DNA of 10,126 nt from Candidatus Omnitrophota bacterium. Lineage in GTDB: Bacteria > Omnitrophota > Gorgyraeia > Tantalellales > Tantalellaceae. The stretch covers positions 1 through 10,126 of the forward strand of contig JAQUNB010000024.1 in the NCBI GenBank assembly GCA_028717825.1, in the 5' to 3' direction. The translations under genes were made by a program, and so were the position numbers. Below, piece by piece: positions 1 through 7,098 of the stretch; positions within the stretch are counted from its first letter, which is position 1, and every line of letters starts with the position of its first letter. The notes beneath the pieces are model-generated. The model ran no database searches, was not told the origin of the DNA, and worked only from the letters and a program-made list of their open reading frames with translations.

Positions 1-1
1 A

Positions 2-3000
2 CTGATGTTACGTGACGCAATACCGGGTGAACTGGGAGATGTCCCTGTTCCTCAAATTGATAGTTCCGCCAAAACTAACTGGCGGGCGAGCCTGCCGGCA
101 CCTATCGTGAAAATCATCGAAAACGCCAAAAAATTGCCGGTCGAACAACGATGGGGAGCGCTCAAAGAGATCCTTCATCTCTTTTATTACACAACTAATC
201 CGGAACTCAAAAAATATTTTGGAACGGAAGGAGATTTTTTAAAATTTGAATTCAAATATTTCGCGGTGACGTGCGACAGCGCGAGCAGGCTTAGCGCAGT
301 TTTAGCGCATGAACTTAATGTTCCGGCTATTTTCGCCGGCGGCTATTTTTCCGAAAATATGGGGATATTTGAGAACGGCCAGCGGCATGCGTTCTTAATA
401 ACACCGGGAGGTGTCTTTGAAGTCACGGCTTACGTCGGAGAAAAGTCGCCGTTATATGGGGTGTCGGCAACAGACGCGGATTATCGTGAAGAGATGGAGT
501 ATATAAAAGAGCGAGCGCGGAATATCTCCTCCATGTTGCCCGGGATGGGGGAACTATCGGAGCTCGACGCTGAAAAACGGCAACTTGAAGAGACGCTTCA
601 GAAAGTCAAGGAAAAAACAGATGAGGTGATCAGTGTGTCGGATAATGCCGGCAAAGACCATTACTTTAGTTTGCGGGCATATTACGACGGCGAGATCGAA
701 AAATTTAATATACGCGAGATGGCGGCCCATAGAGATGAAACGGCGGTTTACGCAAGGGGCATTCTTCAAGACTTAGAAAGATCTGAAATCTCTGCTCAAA
801 ACAGTGCTCAACTTATGGCATTAGGTCATTTTAAGCTTGCTCTCGCGCATCAAATTGAATTGTATTTTCCTGAACTTGGGAAAGAGGCACGGGCAGTTAA
901 AAACTCGATCTATGAAAAAATAAAAATATTCGCCGAAAGCCCGGAACGTAGATGGAGCTTTCAAGAAGATCTGCCCGGAACTCCTCCCGGAGCTTTATAT
1001 ATTACCCGTTGGACAAACCCGGGAACGGAAAGCCTTACTGTGGTGCCTGTTTTCTCAAAAGAGGGAGAATTGGTCAAAAAGATCGCGACAGATATTTATA
1101 CCGGTGAAAAATTTGTTATGGAGCCGAATATAGAGATCACAGAATACCGCGGTGGTATATTGAGGGTGATAATACACAAAGGGCACAAGGGCGGGGTGGA
1201 TATACGGTCTGAGGCACTAATGGGAAATAGGATAAAAGGCATAAATAGAGAGATACGGTATCTGCAATATGGTGCAATAAACACCCCCTTGACTGAGTGT
1301 TTATCCATCCAATATTTGTTTACGGCAGCAAACGGCAATTGGCTTGCGGTGTTGGATAACGAATTTTTCGGTTCGATGGCACAAGGTTTTAAAAAGAAAG
1401 GGTTGAAAAGGGAAATTTCCGGTGTTTTGGGTGTGGATATTACGCCTGATGGTTCATGGGTGGCACGCGTAATAACGTCGGAAGAAGAATACATGTATTG
1501 CGGTATGTTTAATAGGAAATTTTTCTGCGAAGACCCAATGGTAATCGAAATAATGCCGCCCTTGTTCTTTGACAAGACTTGGGCAGGTATAGGCGTTTTA
1601 AAATTTTCCTCAGCAATAGCGGTAAATTTGCAACAGTTAGCAGGTTTGAAGCCGGTTGGCCCCGGAGCTGAAAAACTAAATAAATGGACGGGGGGAGCTG
1701 ATATTATAGACTGGCAAGCTGTGTCAGTTGACAATTTTGTTATAGCGATAAAACCGCAGGGGGAAGGGTATAAGCTTGTCGGGCCTTTAGTGGAAAGCTT
1801 GGGGGTGGCCGGAAAGGTATACACTGAGCCGATCCGGATATGTCGTGTATACAAACAAGGGTTGATCCTGCTCGATGTTTTTGATGGTACACATAAACGG
1901 GAGATCTCTAATGAGATGGCTAAGCTATCGGCGTGGTCATCACATGTTTTGTTTCAAGGGCCGAAGGCCGAGTGGCAAATTGCGCAGGATAAGGACATTA
2001 AAAAAGTTGTAGAGTATCCAAGATTTTTGTCAGACGGAACGTGGGTGGCATGCGTAGAAAATAGCGACGGAACCATGAAGTTTATAGGAACAGCGGTTGG
2101 TCGGGTGGTTGCGAACTTGCGGTTTGATAAAATAATTAAATATGGTTGTAGCGATCCGGATATGCGTTTATTGCCGAAATTCCCTGTTGGGCCTGTTTCG
2201 GATGTCAGCAATGCCGGTATTTTTGTTTCAGAAAATGCAGTCGGAACAGAATCCGGTAGCTCCAGAATAAGTTCTGCATGGAGTGCGAGGGTGCAAAACT
2301 TTAAAGGTGTAAGTCTCTTGCCGAACGCGGACAGTGGGCTTATACAAGAGCACTCTGAAATAGGGGGGATGATCACCGCCAATCCCGGCACGATGCCTAT
2401 AATGACACGGAATGGTCTCGCGTATATGTGTTCGGGGATGAATGGACAGTTATACTTAGGCTCTGGCAATGACGTAGATCTGTATATCGAATTAAATCCC
2501 CAAACACGTATGTTCAAGGTGCGCGGCCCTATGGCTAAAGAAATGAACGTTGAAGGAGCTGAATTTCCTTTAGATAATGTGGTTTCGTTAATTCGTATAG
2601 CTGACGACAAAACTGATTACCTTGGGAAAAGTCTAGAAAAGGAGCCGTCCAGCGTTGGTATTAAAACAGTCTATCCCGAGAATGCCCCTCTTCTGGAAAC
2701 GGGCACGGATAGTCTCCTTTTTACTGTTAGAGCCCCATACGGCAATATCGAGTCCGAGACGCATTTTAGAGGGCCATGGCGCACAAATTGGTTAGCGAGT
2801 GTAGTTGATCAGTACGGCATTACTTCCGAAACGGCTCGTTCGTCTATGCCGCATCGCATCGACGCCGAGTTCAGGTATATCAGCAGGGTGGCCGATAAAA
2901 ATTTCGAGAGAGGCAAGGAACAACTCTTGGAGTTCTTAAAAACACTAAAAATTCTACGGGAAAAAGGAAATATATATAACGACGAGAACACGGGGCCGTC

Positions 3001-6000
3001 GCAGAGCATCGATCCGCGCGACTTAGCTGAGTTTATTAAAAAACATCATAGAGAAATAAGTTATTGTGAGGGTATCATTTATTCAATGATAAACTCCGGG
3101 ATATTTGATAGTTTGAGGGGAACAGAATATGAATATCTTATAGTGGATGCTTTGGTGGAGTTTGTTGACGACTATGTCGAGAAAGACGCTATGGAGAGCG
3201 GAAAAATGACTATGCGCATGATCTATGCTATGGATATAATAGAAAAGATCGGGTTAGACCCGTTCGAAAACTATTTGCGGCATTACCGAGACGAATTTGG
3301 GCTTCCTGAGAAATATTCCGATTATATCAAGTTCATGTGGCCAGATTCTTTTAACGGCAATTTTCAAAAAGAGATAGCCGGGCTAAATCAACTTTTGTTG
3401 AAAGCCTACAAAAGAGCAGGAGAGAGCGACGGGGCCGTGTTATTGTTCTGTAAAAAAGTAGAGAAGGTGCACCGTTTAGTCGAATTGATATCAATGGGTT
3501 CTGTCTCACGCGACGATCACAAACGAAAAACTTCGGGGGATAAGGTCGTCTTAACACTTAAAGAGATCGCGGATGTTGTAATAGTGGATGAACGCGGCGT
3601 AAGATTGAAAAAGTTTGACGATAATGCCGGAGCAACCCTTGAAAAAGTTTTTTATACATTGCGGGGATTAACGGGAGATGAGTCCCTATATTTCGATGTG
3701 GAGATCTCAAAAGAGAGTCGTTCAAACCCCTTATGGATACTGACCCGTTTATTTAGATTGAGCCCGGAATATCTTAAGCTCAAGTATGCGGTTCTCGGTG
3801 AGATACTCGCCGACAGTAAGTCATATATCGACGAATATAATAAGATGTGCGCAAACCTGAAATCATGGAACGAGACGAATAAAAAACTTTTGGAAATTCT
3901 CGGTGATGATTATGAAGGGGCGGAAGTACCCGCGACTATTTGGGGAGATTTTTGGAAAGAATTTTCGCATAACGCGCCGGCGGTGCTTCTTATGGTCGGG
4001 ATCATAGCGTTCTTGTTAAGTTATGGTTCGGACGCGATGAGAAAAAAAGACCTGATAGTAGGGGGCTCGGCCAAAAAAACGATTAGAAAAATGCGAGAAA
4101 AGGCATTTTGGTTCAAAGGTAAAAGGGCGGATATCGGCGAAAGTTTACTCGATGCGATACTCCAACTGAGAGGAAAACCTTTAGATCACGGGCAAAGGGC
4201 GCGAATGAACATATTTAGGGCGAGCCTTCCGGATAACCAGAGAGCTCTTTTCGATATCATGCTTTGCGTCGCCGTCGAGGCGCCCGGCAAAAAAAGAAAT
4301 ATATTCAAAAGGCTGGCTAATTTGGTTCCCTTGGGTTCTCTTGCTGTTGTTTGGGACACGTTGGATATGCGCCAGCGTCAGTCTATGAACAGGGATCTAC
4401 TGAGACTTGTGGAGTCGATCGACGCTCAAACTTCTCATCAGGATATTTACCGCGCCTTAAGAGAAACGGTGGATAAATATCTGGATAAAAATACTCCAAT
4501 TGTGAGTGATCAGGTGCCCGGACAAAGAAACTTCGAACAGTTTAAAAGAAAAATGATCGATGAATTAAAAACGGGCATGGTATTGCGTGTAGATAATCGC
4601 CGTAAGTTCGTATCAAATCCAAACGGCAGTTCGGTTATGCGGCCCGGCGATAATGGCGATTTTTATGAGCTGAGAGAATATGCCGACGGAGATGATGCTA
4701 GAAATATTGATGCTTATGCAACCGTCCGGAGCGGAAAACCTATGGTAAAGGTTTTTGAAAAGGATGTAACTTCTCCCGCAAGTATACTTATCGATATGCG
4801 CTTAATAAATGACAGTAAAAATGAGGATGTGTGGGTTGAAGATCTGGTCAAGTCGCTCATTGTGATGTATGACAAGAGGAGGGTACACCAGAAAAATCTT
4901 TTTTCGTTACGGGGGCTTATTTTTATTATGCCGGATGGGAGCATTAAAGAAGAAGCAAATTTTTATGGCAACCGGTTCAATATCAGAGGTGCGGGGCTAC
5001 GAAATCTATTTAATGTATTAAGAGCCAGATATGAAGAGGCAGCAAATGTTAAGGTGCACACGGATCTTGTGTTTTATACGCTGGAACAGAATCGTCGCAG
5101 AGCATTGCTTGCCGGCAGTATTTTCGCGGAAGACGCAAATGACAGCGTCATGAAAAATCTAGACAAATTGCAGAGACTAAAAAAGCATAGCGCGCAGGTA
5201 TTTTGTGTGGGCATTCAGAATGACAATAAGGATGATGTGGTGCGTGCGTTGTCGCGCAATGGGGTTGTTCCGTTCTTTTGGAACAAAGGGGTGGCGTCCC
5301 CAAGGTTCTTTAGAACACAATCGTATTCGAGCATGATACGAGCTCTGCCGTTCAAGGTTAATCACTTTATGAAAACAGTCGCCCGGGGTGGGGCGGGTAA
5401 GTTGGTGTCAATACTAATGTTGGTGGGTGTTTTCGCCGGAGTTTGGTCCTTTTATACCGACGCCCTAGCGAGTACTATGCAAACGGCTAACACGCTGGTA
5501 TCTTCCGGGTTCCCACTAGGGGAGGCCTTGAGCGGTTTATTGATCATATTCGCGGCGGTGGGGTATATTGTTTATTTCGGTGATGATAGCCACGGCCGTC
5601 CTGTGAAGGAGCCGAAGGAGGATAATACTCAAGAAGCGGCAGGCGCGGGACCTGAAAAGACAATAGTGACTCCAGCGGAACCGGCAGACAGCATGAGTGA
5701 AGAACAAGTGCCGCCGGTAACAGAGACTCAGCATGATGTTCCTGTTACGCCTCAGGCCGCAATGGATGTTTCACAGACTCCGGCAGAAGGTCCCGGCCCC
5801 CAAAACTTGCAGGCGGAGCTCGCAAATAATGTGGTAATAAAAACAGAAGGCACTATTAATATCGGAAAACCCGATAAAAACATACCGATAAACGAAAACA
5901 AAAACGATCAAGAAAAATCGGCAAGTGCGATGGAGCAGGAACTTAATAATATAAGAGATCTGGAAAAATCGGATGTGACAGCTATCGTGGTCCTTAACGA

Positions 6001-6604
6001 GAAAGATCGGTTAAAAGCGCTTGAAGGAATAGGGAAGATTAACATGACGAATCTGTCGAATTTAGCGGGAAGGGTAGTTTCTCATAAACGGTTATCAAAG
6101 GTAATTTATGTGGAGACAGTAGAAGAGGCGATCGTAAGGGCAGGCAAATTGCAAAATCGGGATTGGACAAATACGTTTATATATATCGATGAGGAGATCG
6201 CGAAAAGTGAATCGGAAAATTATAACAAGTTAAAAGAAAATTTTTTGGTCTGGAACCTGAATATCCCGAGCGACAGTCTTTGCGGTGTTACGCCGCTTGG
6301 GTTTCTGGTCATGAGCCTTAAGCTGAACGACCTGATCAAGAGAAGCCAAAATGGTTCGGTGAAATTTGACCTTGAATCTCTGGCAAGGATAATTCTACTT
6401 AATATTAACGAAGAGATAACCGAGGCTAATATCCAAGAAATAGTCGAAAAGGTCTTAAAACCTATCGCAGCGGCAAAAACCAAGAGTGATCTATTGGTAC
6501 TCTCCGGCAAATTGACCTTGTATCTTCCAAAAATACAGCCCTCTAATTGGACCGAAGTCTCCGAACAGTTTAAAGCGCTTGAGAAAGTTTATCAAGCACT
6601 GTAA
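2..6604 (+). CDS. Giant transglutaminase-like / DUF58-like membrane protein (5' end probably outside window)
   Basis: At least 2,199 codons, numbered here from the ATG at position 5. The frame is already open at position 2 and no ribosome binding site is visible, so the true start is probably upstream. Residues 45-145 look like a transglutaminase-like core: Cys90 in TCDSAS, His128 in RHAFL, then FEVT with Glu139 where an Asp is usual. A coiled-coil-like stretch follows (about 183-210). Residues about 310-935 are beta-rich, with recurring W-x-A/S-x-V and G-P motifs suggesting a propeller. Residues 935-1320 are mostly helical. Hydrophobic helices lie at about 1324-1342, 1799-1817 and 1841-1858. 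Between the first two, residues 1500-1790 resemble DUF58 (LREY and DGDDARNID at 1556-1569). A Pro/Glu/Thr-rich linker (1860-1975) leads to an unrecognised alpha/beta domain. Positive charges after helix 1 place DUF58 in the cytoplasm and the N-terminal part outside. I infer a cell-envelope role; the substrate is unknown. Confidence 0.85.
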   Translation: MMLRDAIPGELGDVPVPQIDSSAKTNWRASLPAPIVKIIENAKKLPVEQRWGALKEILHLFYYTTNPELKKYFGTEGDFLKFEFKYFAVTCDSASRLSAVLAHELNVPAIFAGGYFSENMGIFENGQRHAFLITPGGVFEVTAYVGEKSPLYGVSATDADYREEMEYIKERARNISSMLPGMGELSELDAEKRQLEETLQKVKEKTDEVISVSDNAGKDHYFSLRAYYDGEIEKFNIREMAAHRDETAVYARGILQDLERSEISAQNSAQLMALGHFKLALAHQIELYFPELGKEARAVKNSIYEKIKIFAESPERRWSFQEDLPGTPPGALYITRWTNPGTESLTVVPVFSKEGELVKKIATDIYTGEKFVMEPNIEITEYRGGILRVIIHKGHKGGVDIRSEALMGNRIKGINREIRYLQYGAINTPLTECLSIQYLFTAANGNWLAVLDNEFFGSMAQGFKKKGLKREISGVLGVDITPDGSWVARVITSEEEYMYCGMFNRKFFCEDPMVIEIMPPLFFDKTWAGIGVLKFSSAIAVNLQQLAGLKPVGPGAEKLNKWTGGADIIDWQAVSVDNFVIAIKPQGEGYKLVGPLVESLGVAGKVYTEPIRICRVYKQGLILLDVFDGTHKREISNEMAKLSAWSSHVLFQGPKAEWQIAQDKDIKKVVEYPRFLSDGTWVACVENSDGTMKFIGTAVGRVVANLRFDKIIKYGCSDPDMRLLPKFPVGPVSDVSNAGIFVSENAVGTESGSSRISSAWSARVQNFKGVSLLPNADSGLIQEHSEIGGMITANPGTMPIMTRNGLAYMCSGMNGQLYLGSGNDVDLYIELNPQTRMFKVRGPMAKEMNVEGAEFPLDNVVSLIRIADDKTDYLGKSLEKEPSSVGIKTVYPENAPLLETGTDSLLFTVRAPYGNIESETHFRGPWRTNWLASVVDQYGITSETARSSMPHRIDAEFRYISRVADKNFERGKEQLLEFLKTLKILREKGNIYNDENTGPSQSIDPRDLAEFIKKHHREISYCEGIIYSMINSGIFDSLRGTEYEYLIVDALVEFVDDYVEKDAMESGKMTMRMIYAMDIIEKIGLDPFENYLRHYRDEFGLPEKYSDYIKFMWPDSFNGNFQKEIAGLNQLLLKAYKRAGESDGAVLLFCKKVEKVHRLVELISMGSVSRDDHKRKTSGDKVVLTLKEIADVVIVDERGVRLKKFDDNAGATLEKVFYTLRGLTGDESLYFDVEISKESRSNPLWILTRLFRLSPEYLKLKYAVLGEILADSKSYIDEYNKMCANLKSWNETNKKLLEILGDDYEGAEVPATIWGDFWKEFSHNAPAVLLMVGIIAFLLSYGSDAMRKKDLIVGGSAKKTIRKMREKAFWFKGKRADIGESLLDAILQLRGKPLDHGQRARMNIFRASLPDNQRALFDIMLCVAVEAPGKKRNIFKRLANLVPLGSLAVVWDTLDMRQRQSMNRDLLRLVESIDAQTSHQDIYRALRETVDKYLDKNTPIVSDQVPGQRNFEQFKRKMIDELKTGMVLRVDNRRKFVSNPNGSSVMRPGDNGDFYELREYADGDDARNIDAYATVRSGKPMVKVFEKDVTSPASILIDMRLINDSKNEDVWVEDLVKSLIVMYDKRRVHQKNLFSLRGLIFIMPDGSIKEEANFYGNRFNIRGAGLRNLFNVLRARYEEAANVKVHTDLVFYTLEQNRRRALLAGSIFAEDANDSVMKNLDKLQRLKKHSAQVFCVGIQNDNKDDVVRALSRNGVVPFFWNKGVASPRFFRTQSYSSMIRALPFKVNHFMKTVARGGAGKLVSILMLVGVFAGVWSFYTDALASTMQTANTLVSSGFPLGEALSGLLIIFAAVGYIVYFGDDSHGRPVKEPKEDNTQEAAGAGPEKTIVTPAEPADSMSEEQVPPVTETQHDVPVTPQAAMDVSQTPAEGPGPQNLQAELANNVVIKTEGTINIGKPDKNIPINENKNDQEKSASAMEQELNNIRDLEKSDVTAIVVLNEKDRLKALEGIGKINMTNLSNLAGRVVSHKRLSKVIYVETVEEAIVRAGKLQNRDWTNTFIYIDEEIAKSESENYNKLKENFLVWNLNIPSDSLCGVTPLGFLVMSLKLNDLIKRSQNGSVKFDLESLARIILLNINEEITEANIQEIVEKVLKPIAAAKTKSDLLVLSGKLTLYLPKIQPSNWTEVSEQFKALEKVYQAL

Positions 6605-6650
6605 TCCGGAGGACACCCATAGACATTGTGAGGAATGTTGTATTGTGTAA

Positions 6651-6680
6651 TGTAGGGAAAAGGCATGCCTGTTCCCTACA
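6651..6680. repeat. 30-nt palindromic hairpin, REP-like
   Basis: TGTAGGGAA (6651-6659) pairs perfectly with TTCCCTACA (6672-6680). Inside, AGGCATGCCT (6661-6670) is itself a perfect palindrome, leaving only one A/G mismatch (6660/6671). The hairpin starts 47 nt after the stop codon of the giant gene. There is no T-run on either side, so it is not a classical intrinsic terminator, although it could stabilise the 3' end of the long message. The shape resembles dispersed REP/MITE-type palindromes. Only one copy is seen in this window. Confidence 0.55.
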
Positions 6681-6693
6681 AATCGGTTAATAC

Positions 6694-6809
6694 ATCCCGT
6701 AGGAACAGTTTGAACCGCTCCCTCCCATAATAATCATGTTCGACTTCGGGTGATAGTGCAAAATATCTGCACTGGCTTTCTACGGGGTCTGTCAGCAGGA
6801 AGCCATCAC
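6694..6809. ncRNA. Candidate structured RNA region, class unknown
   Basis: Segments 6694-6705 and 6777-6788 can form a 12-bp helix (ten Watson-Crick and two G-U pairs when read as + strand RNA). Between them AGTGCA (6755-6760) pairs with TGCACT (6768-6773). Alternatively, GTGAT (6750-6754) with ATCAC (6805-6809), plus GGCTT (6774-6778) with the AAGCC at 6800-6804, gives a small three-way junction around the same AGTGCA hairpin. The minus strand can fold GGAGCGGTT/AACTGTTCC (6703-6722) with two G-U pairs. No known RNA family consensus was recognised, and the transcribed strand is undecided. Confidence 0.25.
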
Positions 6810-6841
6810 GGTTTGTTACGTTATCTATTTACCTAAAGGGT

Positions 6842-6870
6842 TTGAATTGGATGAATCCTTGTTGTATAAT
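6842..6870 (+). promoter_or_regulatory. Sigma70-type promoter for the small ORF-metV-yggS unit
   Basis: The -35 element TTGAAT (6842-6847) and a perfect -10 TATAAT (6865-6870) are separated by an ideal 17-bp spacer. Transcription would begin near 6877, giving a leader of about 40 nt before the start codon at 6916. The spacer contains the short dyad GGATGAATCC (6849-6858), which is too weak to call an operator. Confidence 0.7.
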
Positions 6871-6876
6871 TGAGCC

Positions 6877-6896
6877 ACGCTTAATTTAACGCTTAA
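6877..6896 (+). repeat. Tandem ACGCTTAA direct repeat at the predicted transcript start
   Basis: ACGCTTAA occurs at 6877-6884 and again at 6889-6896, a 12-bp period, directly after the -10 element. The first copy sits at the expected transcription start. It could be a regulator binding site on one face of the helix, but two 8-bp copies in AT-rich DNA may also be chance. Confidence 0.25.
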
Positions 6897-6915
6897 AGTA
6901 TACGAAAGGATAGAA

Positions 6916-7077
6916 ATGTTTGATCTAAATAAGTTAGGGGATATGGCAAAGATAGCCGATCAGGCTAAACAGATGCAGGACAGGCAGGACCGCGCGCTGC
7001 GTGAACAAACGGAGATCCTGAAAAATATATCCGTAAAATTGGATACGGTCATTTCTCTCTTGAAAAGCGGGAAGTAA
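6916..7077 (+). CDS. Small coiled-coil protein of 53 residues, unrecognised
   Basis: ATG at 6916 is preceded by AAAGGA (6905-6910) at 5-nt spacing and by a strong promoter, and the gene ends 21 bp before metV, so it is very likely expressed as the first gene of that unit. The product is charged and almost certainly helical, with hydrophobic residues (I, L, V) spaced as in a coiled coil over residues 12-50. It has no signal peptide, no membrane segment and no cysteine. The first 20 or so residues (MFDLNKLGDMAKIADQAKQM) resemble the N-terminal helix of YbaB/EbfC nucleoid-associated proteins, which are about 100 residues long, but the core of that family is absent. It may be an oligomerising or partner-binding peptide. 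Its function is unknown. Confidence 0.7.
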   Translation: MFDLNKLGDMAKIADQAKQMQDRQDRALREQTEILKNISVKLDTVISLLKSGK

Positions 7078-7098
7078 AAGACCGGCTAGGAGCATGTT

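Larger units (their letters stand above)
6605..6915. other. Intergenic region with palindrome, alternative pairings and promoter
   Basis: This 311-bp gap follows the giant gene. It contains, in order: a Shine-Dalgarno-like GGAGGA (6608-6613) with no ATG, GTG or TTG at proper spacing; a near-perfect 30-nt palindrome (6651-6680); several complementary segments that could form competing RNA helices (6651-6809); a minus-strand open stretch of 50 codons with no usual start codon (6676-6828); and a sigma70-like promoter (6842-6870) for the downstream unit. I could not match the region to a known riboswitch or small-RNA class. It may be a repeat-derived or decayed element. Confidence 0.6.

Noticed and set aside
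1096..1854. 252-codon open frame on the minus strand
   Set aside because: It lies wholly inside the giant gene, has biased proline/serine composition and no recognisable domain; the + strand frame is clearly the coding one.
6635..6655. ATG-started ORF after the giant gene
   Set aside because: It has only six codons before TAG and no ribosome binding site at proper spacing.
6651..6690. Intrinsic terminator of the giant gene
   Set aside because: The hairpin is strong, but there is no T-run after it on either strand.
6681..6841. Known riboswitch, 6S, tmRNA or SRP RNA
   Set aside because: I compared it by eye with the consensus cores of THF, cobalamin, TPP and c-di-GMP riboswitches, 6S, tmRNA and SRP RNA and saw no match.
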